DNA from: Fimenecus sp045532175
Lineage (GTDB): Bacteria; Bacillota; Clostridia; Oscillospirales; Acutalibacteraceae
Direction of reading: 5' to 3'
DNA length: 64,000 nucleotides
NCBI GenBank assembly: GCA_045532175.1
Contig: JAZSFK010000043.1
Location: forward strand, 1 to 64,000
The notes under the pieces were generated by a model, which saw only the letters and a program-made list of their open reading frames with translations, was not told where the DNA came from and made no database searches. How positions within the stretch are numbered: the stretch's first letter is position 1; each line of letters starts with the position of its first letter. A program made the translations under genes and the position numbers. Shown here one piece after another: positions 45,846 through 54,924 of this stretch.

Positions 45846-46017
45846 GCCAAACAAAATCAAATATTTTTATGAACTACGTATGTGTATTTTTATTTTGGTA
45901 AAAATACAGATGCTCTATTTCAGCATACGCATACGTTGTAAGTTTATGTTTGATTTTGTTTGGCGACAGTTGGAGCTATGTATTTTTCGTGCGTTGGTTT
46001 CGGCTGACGCACTTTTT
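45846..46017 (+). ncRNA. Candidate free-standing structured RNA
   Basis: Between rex and the LRR gene lies a stretch that folds into a branched structure by eye. P1 pairs 45846-45861 (GCCAAACAAAATCAAA) perfectly with 45949-45964. P2 is ATGAACT with AGTTTAT (7 bp, one G-U), then P3 ACGTATGTG with CGCATACGT (9 bp, one G-U), offset by a 3' TGTA bulge. P3 closes a three-way junction with two hairpins, TATTTTTA/TAAAAATA (8 bp) and ATGCT/AGCAT (5 bp). A 24-base spacer leads to a terminator. A promoter lies right before P1, so the unit is about 172 bases and independent of both neighbours. I do not recognise it as 6S, SRP, RNase P or tmRNA. Confidence 0.6.
45989..46017 (+). terminator. Terminator of the candidate RNA
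   Basis: GTGCGTTGGT and GGCTGACGCAC form a ten-pair stem (three G-U pairs) capped by a UUCG tetraloop, followed by TTTTTATTTTT. Confidence 0.85.
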
Positions 46018-46107
46018 ATTTTTAGGGGAGATTTCTATGCGATAATTAGTCCATCTTATTCGGTGAAAATTTATTTTCTTGCAATTTTACAAAAAAAGTC
46101 TGTAATT

Positions 46108-46136
46108 TTGTATTTGATGTTACAGAGAATTATAAA
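46108..46136 (+). promoter_or_regulatory. Promoter of the LRR gene
   Basis: TTGTAT (46108-46113), a 17-base spacer and TATAAA (46131-46136), about 50 bases before the start codon and downstream of the candidate RNA's terminator. Confidence 0.5.
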
Positions 46137-46186
46137 TTTGATAATATTAGATTGTAAAAATATTGTCTGTAAAAGGAGAAAAAATT

Positions 46187-48406
46187 ATGAAAAAGATTGT
46201 AAGCATTTTACTTTCATTTGTTTTGATTTTGTCTGTTTTTTCAATTACTGTTTTTGGTGCAAAAAGTGGTGATTTTACATACACGATACTATCAGAAACT
46301 GACAAAACCTGCAAAATCACAGCATATAGTGGCTCATCGAAAAATGTTGTTATTCCTGCTGAGCTTGATGGCTATAAAGTAACAGCAATTGAAATGTTAA
46401 CTTTCTATATGGATAAAGCTTTAACTGTTGAGCTTCCTGCAACTGTAAAAACATTAGACGGACAGGCTTTTAACCAAATGAACTCAACTGTAAACAGTAT
46501 TACAGTCGCTGAAGACAGCCCATACTTTTCATCAGTTGATGGAGTTCTTTATAATAAAGACAAAACATCCTTAGTTGTTTATCCTGCAGCAAAAAGTGAT
46601 GAAACATATAAGGTTATAGATGGCGTCAAATCTATTTACAAGTATGCTTTTAGTGATACTTATATTATTAAAGAAATTATTTTGCCTGATAGCTTACAAG
46701 TTATTGAGGATAACGCTTTTGATACATGCAAATCATTAGTAAAAATAAATTTGCCTGTTGGATTAAAGTCTATTGGTTTTAAAGCTTTTACGAACTGTGA
46801 TTCAGTTGAATCGCTTGTTATACCTGATAGTGTAACCTATATAGGCACTATGGCTTTTGGAAACTCCGAATCATTAAAAAGCGTATCTTTACCAAATACT
46901 TTAGAAGTTATTAGTGCCTCAATGTTTCAATCTTGTGTTTCGTTAGAAAGTATTACAATACCTCAATCAGTTAAAACAATATCTGATTACGCTTTTCAGA
47001 GTTGTGATTCTCTTGTGGAAGTTGTAATTCCAGATAATGTTACCAACATTGGAGAATCTGCATTTTCGAGGTGTGATAAGCTTACAAATATAACAATCGG
47101 TGAAGGTGTAACAACAATTGGCTACGGGAACTTTTCTGAGTGCCATGGTCTTGAAAAAATAACAATAGACAACAATAATCAGTATTATTCAAGCGATGAA
47201 TATGGTGTATTATTTAACAAGGATAAAACTGAACTTATTAAATATCCTAAAGGTAATCCAAAAACAAGCTATACCATTCCTGATAGTGTAACAACAATTG
47301 ACAACTCTGCATTTTATGATTGCAATAATCTTACAAATGTAACAATAAGTGACAGTGTAACGACAATCGGAGATAGTGTATTTAGTCTTTGCAACAACCT
47401 TACAAGTGTTACAGTCGGTGATAGTATTACTGAAATAAGTAGTTCTGCATTTAAATCTTGCCCCAATCTTACTGATGTTACAATCGGTGACAATGTAACA
47501 ACAATCGCTTATAATGCTTTTTATAATTGTAAAGGTCTTGCAAGTATAATAATCCCTGACAGTGTAACAGAAATCGGCAATTATGCATTTAATGCTTGTA
47601 CCAAACTTACGGATGTATATTACCCCGGTACAGAAGAACAGTGGAATCAAATAACAATTGGCAAAAACAACTACCCTCTCACAAATTCAACTATTCATTA
47701 TAGTTACGGAAAAGGCTTCACAGGTATTAAAGATAACCTTTTCTATATAGACGATGTAATGCAGAAAGCATATCAGCTTGTAGAATTTGATGGTGATTTC
47801 TACTATATTGGTGACAGACATCAAATCATTAGGGATAAGGCTGTTTACCTCAAAGAATCAAGAATTAACGGACATACCTATGCCGATGGAACAGAAATTG
47901 AAATTGGCTGGTACGATTTTGATTCTGAAGGAAAAATGATAATGCGTGATGGAATTGTTGGTAATAAGATTTACAATAACAACACCTTGTTAAAGGCATA
48001 TCAACTTGTCAAAGTAGATGGTGATTTCTACTACATAGGTGACCGTCATGAAATTGTTAAGAATAATAGAGTTTTCATCAAATCAGAAAGACTTAACGGT
48101 CTAACTTATGCTGACGGTACTCCAATCACCGCAGGATGGTATGAATTTGATGCCTACGGCAGAATGATTATTCTTGACGGCATTGTAGGTAACAAGATTT
48201 ATAGGAATAATGTTCAGTTAAAGGCATATCAGCTTGTCGAAGTGGATGGCGAATTATATTACATCGGTGACCGCCACGAAATCGTTAAGGATAAAAAAGT
48301 TTATGTAAGAGCAGAGCGTACAAATGGCTTAACATTTGCTGATGGTACTCCAATTATCGCCGGATGGTACAACTTTGATGCTGATGGTAAAATGATTATA
48401 GAATAA
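46187..48406 (+). CDS. Secreted BspA-type leucine-rich-repeat protein
   Basis: This 739-residue protein has a signal peptide (about 1-24, cut after VFGA) and about 14 BspA-type LRR_5 repeats in residues 40-490, each with patterns like IPDSVTTIGDSAFYDC. Such proteins are surface or secreted binding proteins in gut Firmicutes. The C-terminal 230 residues are three tandem repeats of about 76 residues (see separate entry). The ATG at 46187 follows AAAAGGAG; eight open codons before it are not needed. There is no LPXTG or other anchor visible. The ligand is unknown. Confidence 0.88.
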   Translation: MKKIVSILLSFVLILSVFSITVFGAKSGDFTYTILSETDKTCKITAYSGSSKNVVIPAELDGYKVTAIEMLTFYMDKALTVELPATVKTLDGQAFNQMNSTVNSITVAEDSPYFSSVDGVLYNKDKTSLVVYPAAKSDETYKVIDGVKSIYKYAFSDTYIIKEIILPDSLQVIEDNAFDTCKSLVKINLPVGLKSIGFKAFTNCDSVESLVIPDSVTYIGTMAFGNSESLKSVSLPNTLEVISASMFQSCVSLESITIPQSVKTISDYAFQSCDSLVEVVIPDNVTNIGESAFSRCDKLTNITIGEGVTTIGYGNFSECHGLEKITIDNNNQYYSSDEYGVLFNKDKTELIKYPKGNPKTSYTIPDSVTTIDNSAFYDCNNLTNVTISDSVTTIGDSVFSLCNNLTSVTVGDSITEISSSAFKSCPNLTDVTIGDNVTTIAYNAFYNCKGLASIIIPDSVTEIGNYAFNACTKLTDVYYPGTEEQWNQITIGKNNYPLTNSTIHYSYGKGFTGIKDNLFYIDDVMQKAYQLVEFDGDFYYIGDRHQIIRDKAVYLKESRINGHTYADGTEIEIGWYDFDSEGKMIMRDGIVGNKIYNNNTLLKAYQLVKVDGDFYYIGDRHEIVKNNRVFIKSERLNGLTYADGTPITAGWYEFDAYGRMIILDGIVGNKIYRNNVQLKAYQLVEVDGELYYIGDRHEIVKDKKVYVRAERTNGLTFADGTPIIAGWYNFDADGKMIIE
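47714..48403 (+). repeat. Three 76-residue C-terminal tandem repeats
   Basis: The LRR protein ends with three in-frame repeats at about 47714-47944, 47945-48172 and 48173-48403. Each reads roughly GxxGNKIY..LKAYQLVxVDG, YYIGDRHEIVK, then NGLTYADGTPI and GWYxFDxxGKMI. The second and third are nearly identical, so duplication is recent. The GWYxFD ending resembles cell-wall-binding repeats, but I cannot assign the unit. Confidence 0.85.
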
Positions 48407-48418
48407 ACTTATATAACA

Positions 48419-48455
48419 AGGCGAGGTAGATATTGAATATCTCCTCGCCTATTTT
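48419..48455 (+). terminator. Terminator after the LRR gene
   Basis: AGGCGAGG pairs with CCTCGCCT (48419-48426 with 48443-48450), with an inner AGATATT/AATATCT stem, followed by ATTTT. It may also serve the convergent small gene. Confidence 0.85.
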
Positions 48456-48654
48456 AATCTTTCGTTTTATAATACAATTTACAATGACAATAACCTTCAA
48501 AATCAGGGTCAGCAATTTGTTGCTTAAACTCTTCACATATACATTTATATTCAGGCAGTTTTTGTAATCTGCAGGGGCAATATCCATCCTTCATCTTTAG
48601 TCCCTCTTTAATTTTTGCAACCAATTCCTGATTATCATTAAGTCGTACTGACAT
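48454..48654 (-). CDS. Ferredoxin-thioredoxin reductase catalytic-subunit-like protein
   Basis: This 66-residue protein has the three cysteine pairs of the ferredoxin-thioredoxin reductase catalytic chain: Cys26/28 (CPC), Cys38/40 (CIC) and Cys56/58 (CHC). In the plant and cyanobacterial enzyme the order is CPC-x16-CPC-x8-CHC; here the gaps are 9 and 15. The pairs hold a [4Fe-4S] cluster next to a redox-active disulfide in the family. No second subunit gene is adjacent. A GAGGTGAT site precedes the ATG, and it has its own promoter. Likely reduces a thioredoxin-like partner using ferredoxin, an inference. Confidence 0.78.
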   Translation of the reverse strand: MSVRLNDNQELVAKIKEGLKMKDGYCPCRLQKLPEYKCICEEFKQQIADPDFEGYCHCKLYYKTKD

Positions 48655-48671
48655 AGAATCACCTCTTATTT

Positions 48672-48700
48672 ATTATATTATAACTCAATACATAAATCAA
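48672..48700 (-). promoter_or_regulatory. Promoter of the FTR-like gene
   Basis: On the minus strand there is TTGATT (48700-48695), a 17-base spacer and TATAAT (48677-48672), about 17 bases before the ATG. Confidence 0.55.
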
Positions 48701-48727
48701 TAACCCGAAGCAAATACGCCTCGGGTT
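48701..48727 (-). terminator. Hairpin after the purine operon
   Basis: AACCCGAGGC and GCTTCGGGTT form a stem on the minus strand, just after the purL stop codon. The following TTATTGATTT is only moderately T-rich, so termination may be incomplete. Confidence 0.55.
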
Positions 48728-48743
48728 ATAATTGTATATAGGA

Positions 48744-51700
48744 TTATTTATTGAAGTACTTAACTGCAGCCTCAAACATACGAATATCGTATTCGCCCGG
48801 TACGTTCTTGTAAAGACCTTCGCCTATACGTTCGCTATGTCCCATCTTGCCGAATACACGACCGTCAGGTGAAGTAATACCTTCAATTGCACATAATGAA
48901 CCATTAGGGTTAAAGTCAATATTTGATGTTGCGTTTCCATCAAGGTCAACATACTGTGTAGCAATCTGTCCGTTAGCAGCAAGCTCAGCAATAAGCTCAG
49001 GAGAAGCAAGGAACTTACCTTCACCATGAGAAATAGGAACATTAACAACATCGCCCACATTCATAAGGCTAAGCCACGGAGATTTTGTTGATGCAATTCT
49101 AGTATGAACAATTCTGCTCTGATGACGGCTGATGTTATTGAATGTAAGTGTAGGACAATTCTCATCAGTGTCAATAATCTTTCCGTAAGGTACAAGACCA
49201 AGCTTGATAAGTGCCTGGAAACCGTTACAAATACCGCACATAAGACCGTCACGATTATCAAGAAGGTCTGTAACCGCTTCCTTAACCGCAGGGTTACGGA
49301 AGAATGCAGTAATAAACTTCGCTGAACCATCAGGTTCATCACCGCCGGAGAAGCCACCCGGAATGAAAATCATCTGACTTTCTTTTACTTTTGCAGAGAA
49401 TTCTTCAACACTTCTTGCAACATCTTCAGCAGTAAGGTTTCTGATTACGAAGATTTCTGCCTCGCCACCTGCTTTTTCAACTGCACGAGCAGAATCATAT
49501 TCACAGTTTGTGCCCGGGAATACAGGAATAAGAACTTTTGGTTTAACAACCTTATTTGCCGGAGCAACATCACATTTACCCTCAAAAGAATATGTTGGAA
49601 TTTCGCCCTTATCTTCTTTCGCTTTTGTCGGATAAACATCTTCAAGTGTTGCAGTATTCAATTCGTAAAGTTCAGCAACTGTAACATTGTCATCACCAAG
49701 TTTGATTACAGGTTCATCAGTAGTTATACCAATTTTCATAACACCCGGAATTTCAACATCTTCAGTAAGCTCGGCAACAATAAAGCCCCACATACCAAGA
49801 TGCCAATTATCTTTGAGGTCAACAGTTGAAGTAAAGCCGATATTATTACCGAATGACATTTTCATAACTGCTTCACCAATACCGTGTTCAACTGCCCAAG
49901 AAGCCTTAACCTTACCTTCTTGGCAAAGGCTATGGAATGCTTCCCAAGTAGCTTTAAGGCTATCTGCACTTTCATCAGTTGCACCAAAGAGATATACAGG
50001 ATGATTTGCTTCTTTAAACTCAGGGCTGATAACATCCTGTTTTTTGATTGGAGCAATAGCAAATGAAATAAGTGTTGGCGGAACATCTAAATCAAGGAAT
50101 GTACCTGACATTGAGTCTTTACCGCCTATAGCAGCAGCATTTAACTCTAACTGAGCATCAAATGCACCGAGGAGAGCGGCAAAAGGCTTACCCCAACGTT
50201 CCGGCTCTGTTTTAAGTCTTTCAAAGAATTCCTGTAATGTAAGATATGCAAGTTTATAGTCACAACCTGCAGCAACAAGCTTTGCAACAGAGTTGTAAAT
50301 TGATGCATGAGCACCTGTATAAGGGTCAACAGAAAGATGGTCAGGGTCACAACCCCAGCTGAACACACTTGCCTGGTCTGTTTCCTGACCCGGAAGGACA
50401 GGTAAAACTGCAGCCATAGACTGAGCAGGTGTAAGCTGAAGTTTGCCACCGTAAGGCATAATAACACTACCTGCACCGATTGTTGAGTCAAAACGTTCAA
50501 CAAGACCTCTCTGGCTTGCTGTACGAAGGTCAGAAGCCATTTCACGCAACGAGCCATACATTGCCTTACTTAATACTGAAAGGTCTTTTTCTGTAACTGT
50601 AACGTCCATGTGCTTAACTGCACCGTTTGTGTCAAGAAAAGCACGGCTAAGGTCAGCAATGATATTCCCTTTCCATTTCATTACCATACGTTCTTCTTCA
50701 GTAACAACAGCAACACGGTATGCTTCAAGGTTTTCTTTCTCTGCATACTCAATGAATTTATCTGCATCTTCTGCCGCAACAACAACAGCCATTCTTTCCT
50801 GTGACTCTGAAATAGCAATTTCTGTTCCGTCAAGACCTTCATACTTTTTACGTACTGCATCAAGGTCAATCTGAAGACCGGGAGCAAGCTCACCGATTGC
50901 AACGGACACACCGCCTGCACCAAAGTCATTACAACGCTTGATTAAACGAGTAACCTCTGCATTACGGAAAAGACGCTGAATCTTTCTTTCTTCAGGCGCA
51001 TTACCCTTCTGTACTTCGGATGCCATTGTTGTAAGTGATTTCATATTGTGGCTCTTTGATGAACCGGTAGCACCGCCGATACCATCACGGCCTGTACGTC
51101 CACCGAGAAGAACAATTACATGACCCGGTGCCGGACGCTCACGACGAACATTATAAGCAGGAGCAGCAGCCACTACTGCACCACATTCCATACGTTTTGC
51201 AACAAAACCTTCATGATAAATTTCTGCAACATGACCGGTAGCAAGACCAATCTGATTACCGTAAGAAGAGTAACCTGCAGCAGCAGTCTGACAAATTTTA
51301 CGCTGTGGAAGTTTGCCCTCTAAAGTTTCTGCAATAGTCTTTCTTGGGTCACCTGCACCTGTTACGCGCATTGCCTGATGAACATAGGCACGGCCTGAAA
51401 GCGGGTCACGAATACAACCGCCGATACAAGTTGCAGCACCACCAAATGGCTCAATTTCTGTAGGATGGTTGTGTGTTTCATTCTTAAACATAAGAAGCCA
51501 ATCTTGTTCCTCACCGTTTACAGTTGCTGTAACATGAATTGAACAAGCGTTGATTTCTTCACTTTCGTCAAGTTCAGGAAGAAGACCACGTTTTTTAAGT
51601 GTTTTTGTACCAATTGTAGCAATATCCATTAAAGTCTGCGGACGAGTTGCAGCCTTTTCTTCACCGTAAACTTCAACTCTTGCAGCAAGATAACGATTGT

Positions 51701-52436
51701 ATGCCTCTTGTACCGCCGGGTCATCAATACGTACATTATCAAGATGAGTAGAGAATGTTGTGTGACGACAGTGGTCAGACCAATATGTATCAACTACGCG
51801 GATTTCTGTAATTGTCGGGTCTCTGTGCTCTGTATCTCTGAAATATGCCTGTAAGAATTTAAGGTCATCAAGGTCCATTGCAAGACCTTTTTCATCAAGA
51901 AGAACACCGAGCTCAGATTCATCCATTGAAATAAATCCATCAACAGTAGCAACTGTTTCAGGAGCAGCATAATCAACTTTAAGTGTTTCAGGCAATTCAT
52001 GAGATGCTTCACGACTTTCAACCGCATTGATAACGTGATTTTTGAAAGCAGAAATATCTTTATCTGTTAAATCACCATAAAGAGCATAAACCTTTGCTGT
52101 GCGGATGAGAGGGCGTTCACCCTGAGAAATAATCTGTATACACTGAGCAGCAGAGTCTGCTCTCTGGTCAAACTGACCGGGAAGAGCTTCTACAGCAAAT
52201 ACGTACGCATCAGGAATATCAACACAATTGGATACATTATCAAGTTGTGGCTCTGAAAAAACTGTTTTAACAGCATAATCAAACAAATCTTCTGTTATAT
52301 TTTCTGCATCATAGCGATTAAAAAGACGAATGTCCTGTAATTTTTCAATACCAAGCAAATTCTTTGCTTCATTTACAAGACTTTTTGCCTCATTATCCAA
52401 GCCTGATTTCTTTTCAACAAATATACGATAAACCAT
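48744..52436 (-). CDS. purL: Phosphoribosylformylglycinamidine synthase, single chain
   Basis: FGAM synthase converts FGAR to FGAM with glutamine and ATP, step four of purine synthesis. This 1230-residue protein is the fused type with both synthetase halves and a C-terminal glutaminase, of the clostridial clade (TIGR01857-like). The glutaminase nucleophile is Cys1070 (MCGICNGFQ), with His1200 and Glu1202 in MGHSER. The synthetase part shows KNETHNHPTEIEPFGGAATC-like core. The glutaminase is therefore intact here, unlike in PurF of the same operon. It is the last gene of the operon and 2 bp after purD. Confidence 0.97.
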   Translation of the reverse strand: MVYRIFVEKKSGLDNEAKSLVNEAKNLLGIEKLQDIRLFNRYDAENITEDLFDYAVKTVFSEPQLDNVSNCVDIPDAYVFAVEALPGQFDQRADSAAQCIQIISQGERPLIRTAKVYALYGDLTDKDISAFKNHVINAVESREASHELPETLKVDYAAPETVATVDGFISMDESELGVLLDEKGLAMDLDDLKFLQAYFRDTEHRDPTITEIRVVDTYWSDHCRHTTFSTHLDNVRIDDPAVQEAYNRYLAARVEVYGEEKAATRPQTLMDIATIGTKTLKKRGLLPELDESEEINACSIHVTATVNGEEQDWLLMFKNETHNHPTEIEPFGGAATCIGGCIRDPLSGRAYVHQAMRVTGAGDPRKTIAETLEGKLPQRKICQTAAAGYSSYGNQIGLATGHVAEIYHEGFVAKRMECGAVVAAAPAYNVRRERPAPGHVIVLLGGRTGRDGIGGATGSSKSHNMKSLTTMASEVQKGNAPEERKIQRLFRNAEVTRLIKRCNDFGAGGVSVAIGELAPGLQIDLDAVRKKYEGLDGTEIAISESQERMAVVVAAEDADKFIEYAEKENLEAYRVAVVTEEERMVMKWKGNIIADLSRAFLDTNGAVKHMDVTVTEKDLSVLSKAMYGSLREMASDLRTASQRGLVERFDSTIGAGSVIMPYGGKLQLTPAQSMAAVLPVLPGQETDQASVFSWGCDPDHLSVDPYTGAHASIYNSVAKLVAAGCDYKLAYLTLQEFFERLKTEPERWGKPFAALLGAFDAQLELNAAAIGGKDSMSGTFLDLDVPPTLISFAIAPIKKQDVISPEFKEANHPVYLFGATDESADSLKATWEAFHSLCQEGKVKASWAVEHGIGEAVMKMSFGNNIGFTSTVDLKDNWHLGMWGFIVAELTEDVEIPGVMKIGITTDEPVIKLGDDNVTVAELYELNTATLEDVYPTKAKEDKGEIPTYSFEGKCDVAPANKVVKPKVLIPVFPGTNCEYDSARAVEKAGGEAEIFVIRNLTAEDVARSVEEFSAKVKESQMIFIPGGFSGGDEPDGSAKFITAFFRNPAVKEAVTDLLDNRDGLMCGICNGFQALIKLGLVPYGKIIDTDENCPTLTFNNISRHQSRIVHTRIASTKSPWLSLMNVGDVVNVPISHGEGKFLASPELIAELAANGQIATQYVDLDGNATSNIDFNPNGSLCAIEGITSPDGRVFGKMGHSERIGEGLYKNVPGEYDIRMFEAAVKYFNK

Positions 52437-52438
52437 CC

Positions 52439-53713
52439 TTATTTCCCCTCCTTTAATACTTTAAGTGCCTTAGCACCAATGTCATTTCTGTAAAATGCAT
52501 TATCAAAATGAACTTTTTTTACAGATTTATATGATTTTTCAATTGCAGTCACAAGGTCATCTTCTACTGCAACTACACCAAGTACACGACCGCCTGCAGT
52601 TACAACATCATCACCATTAAGTTTTGCACCTGCAATATAGAGATTATCGTCAAAATCATCATCAACTGTGATTTTAAATCCACTTTCATACTTAACAGGA
52701 TATCCGTTTGATGCCATAACAACGCAACAAGCAGATTTGTCACTGAACTTAACCATATCTTCAGTTAAACTTTCGCTCTCAACAGCCATCATAATTTCAA
52801 GTAAATCACTTTCAAGAAGCGGTAAGACAACCTGTGTTTCAGGGTCACCAAAACGACAGTTATATTCAATAACTTTTGGTCCGTTCGGTGTAAGCATAAG
52901 ACCAAAATAAAGACAACCTTTAAATGTTCTGCCTTCTGCTTTCATTGCCTTGATTGTAGGAACAAAAATTGTCTCCATACATTCTTTAGCAATATCATCC
53001 GTGTAATATGGGTTAGGAGCAATAGTGCCCATACCACCTGTGTTAAGTCCTTCATCATTATCAAGTGCACGTTTGTGGTCCATTGATGAAATCATAGGTA
53101 CAACCACATTACCATCAGTAAATGAAAGGACAGAAACCTCTGGACCTGTTAAAAATTCTTCAATAACAATGTTATTACCGCTCTCACCGAAGATTTTGTC
53201 TTCCATAATAGACTTAACTGCTTCAACAGCCTCTTCACGAGTCATTGCAATAATAACACCTTTACCGAGTGCAAGTCCATCAGCCTTAACAACTGTTGGG
53301 ATTGGAGCAGTTTCAAGATATTTAAGTGCATCCTCTGCATTTTTAAATATTTCAAATGCTGCAGTTGGAATATTATACTTTTTCATTAAATTCTTTGAAA
53401 AAGCTTTACTTCCCTCGATAATTGCAGCATCTTTCTTTGGTCCAAAACATTTGATACCAACTGCATTAAGTGCATCAACCGCACCAAGTACAAGCGGGTC
53501 ATCAGGTGCAACAACTGCAAAATCAATTTTATTATCAACAGCAAATTTTACAATATTATCAATATCTTTTGCACCGATATTAACAAGTGTTGCATCATCT
53601 TTCATTCCACCGTTTCCGGGTAATGCAAAGATTTCTGTAACATTCTTGTTTTCTTTAATTTTTTTAATGATAGCGTGTTCTCTACCGCCACCACCGACAA
53701 CCATTATTTTCAT
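52439..53713 (-). CDS. purD: Phosphoribosylamine-glycine ligase
   Basis: PurD (GARS) joins glycine to phosphoribosylamine, step two of the pathway. It is 424 residues from the ATG at 53713, which follows GAGG; the frame is open to a TTG at 53725 without need. The N-terminal GGGGREHAI (5-13 or so) and ATP-grasp middle with LALGKGVIIA and EYNCRFGDPETQ are typical. Second to last in the purine operon. Confidence 0.96.
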   Translation of the reverse strand: MKIMVVGGGGREHAIIKKIKENKNVTEIFALPGNGGMKDDATLVNIGAKDIDNIVKFAVDNKIDFAVVAPDDPLVLGAVDALNAVGIKCFGPKKDAAIIEGSKAFSKNLMKKYNIPTAAFEIFKNAEDALKYLETAPIPTVVKADGLALGKGVIIAMTREEAVEAVKSIMEDKIFGESGNNIVIEEFLTGPEVSVLSFTDGNVVVPMISSMDHKRALDNDEGLNTGGMGTIAPNPYYTDDIAKECMETIFVPTIKAMKAEGRTFKGCLYFGLMLTPNGPKVIEYNCRFGDPETQVVLPLLESDLLEIMMAVESESLTEDMVKFSDKSACCVVMASNGYPVKYESGFKITVDDDFDDNLYIAGAKLNGDDVVTAGGRVLGVVAVEDDLVTAIEKSYKSVKKVHFDNAFYRNDIGAKALKVLKEGK

Positions 53714-53728
53714 ATCAAACCTCAAGAA

Positions 53729-54913
53729 TTAGTGGTGGAATAAACGCATTCCTGTGAATGCCATTGCAATACCGTACTTATTGCAGCAATCAATTACAAC
53801 ATCGTCACGGATTGAACCGCCCGGTTCTGCAATGTAAGAAACACCACTCTTACGTGCTCTTTCAATATTATCACTGAATGGGAAGAATGCATCAGAGCCA
53901 ACTGAAACACCTTTAATAGTGTCAAGATATGCTCTTGCTTCTTCAGCTGTAAGTGGTTCTGGCTGTGTTGTAAAGTATTTCTGCCAAATACCCTCTGCAC
54001 AAACATCTTCTTCATTCTTGTTGATATAACCATCAATAACATTATCTCTGTCAGGACGACGAATATCATCTTTAAATGGAAGATTAAGTACTTTTGGATG
54101 CTGACGAAGATGCCAAGTATCAGCTTTTGTACCTGCAAGTCTTGTACAATGAATTCTTGACTGCTGACCTGCACCAACACCGATAGCCTGTCCATCATAA
54201 GCATAGCAAACTGAGTTTGACTGTGTATATTTAAGAGTAATAAGAGCGATTATAAGGTCGCGTTTTGCTTCTTCAGGGAATTCTTTATTTTCAGTAACCA
54301 TATTTGAAAGGAGTTCTTCATCAATTCTGAAGTTATTTCTGCCCTGTTCAAAAGTAATTCCGAAAACTTGTTTCTTTTCCTGAACTGCAGGAACATAATC
54401 AGCGTCAATTCTTACTATGTTATAGTTACCGTTTCTCTTACCTTTAAGGATTTCAAGAGCTTCTGCAGAGTAACCGGGAGCAATGATACCGTCAGAAACT
54501 TCACGAGCAACAAGTTTTGCAGTTGTTACATCACATTCGTCACTGAGTGCAATCCAGTCACCAAATGATGACATTCTGTCAGTACCTCTTGCTCTTGCAT
54601 AAGCACAAGCAAGTGGAGAATCATCAAGGTCTTCTATATCATCAACAAAGCACGCTTTTTTAAGAGAATCAGGAAGCTTAACACCAACTGCTGCTGATGT
54701 TGGGCTAACATGCTTGAATGATGTTGCAGCAGGCATACCTAAAACATCTTTAATTTCCTTTACAAGCTGCCAAGAATTGAATGCATCAAGGAAATTGATA
54801 AATCCAGGTCTGCCGTTGAGGATTTCAATAGGAAGCTCTGAACCGTCTTCCATATATATTTTTGACGGTTTCTGATTTGGGTTACAACCATATTTAAGTT
54901 CAAATTCTTTCAT
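53729..54913 (-). CDS. purH: AICAR formyltransferase, stand-alone
   Basis: This 394-residue protein is the AICAR transformylase half of PurH only. It formylates ZMP (AICAR) with 10-formyl-tetrahydrofolate. Lys67-His68 (FKHVSPTSAAVG) match the catalytic KH of PurH, and KYGCNPNQK near the start matches the domain beginning. The IMP cyclohydrolase half that normally precedes it is absent and is replaced by the separate PurO-type gene just upstream. ZMP, its substrate, is the ligand of the riboswitch that controls the operon. Confidence 0.93.
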   Translation of the reverse strand: MKEFELKYGCNPNQKPSKIYMEDGSELPIEILNGRPGFINFLDAFNSWQLVKEIKDVLGMPAATSFKHVSPTSAAVGVKLPDSLKKACFVDDIEDLDDSPLACAYARARGTDRMSSFGDWIALSDECDVTTAKLVAREVSDGIIAPGYSAEALEILKGKRNGNYNIVRIDADYVPAVQEKKQVFGITFEQGRNNFRIDEELLSNMVTENKEFPEEAKRDLIIALITLKYTQSNSVCYAYDGQAIGVGAGQQSRIHCTRLAGTKADTWHLRQHPKVLNLPFKDDIRRPDRDNVIDGYINKNEEDVCAEGIWQKYFTTQPEPLTAEEARAYLDTIKGVSVGSDAFFPFSDNIERARKSGVSYIAEPGGSIRDDVVIDCCNKYGIAMAFTGMRLFHH

Positions 54914-54924
54914 TTTTAATCTCC

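Noticed and set aside
45846..45964. The 16-bp inverted ends as a MITE or miniature transposon
   Set aside because: No flanking target duplication is visible and the inner stems, promoter and terminator fit an RNA better. A copy count in the genome would settle it.
45844..46272. 142-codon open frame across the rex-LRR gap
   Set aside because: It overlaps the structured RNA, its terminator and the start of the LRR gene, has no ribosome binding site and reads as a random cysteine- and phenylalanine-rich chain.
47040..48400. Regular repeats in the LRR gene as a CRISPR-like or DNA repeat array
   Set aside because: The periodicity is in frame and encodes leucine-rich and C-terminal protein repeats; there are no constant repeats with unique spacers.
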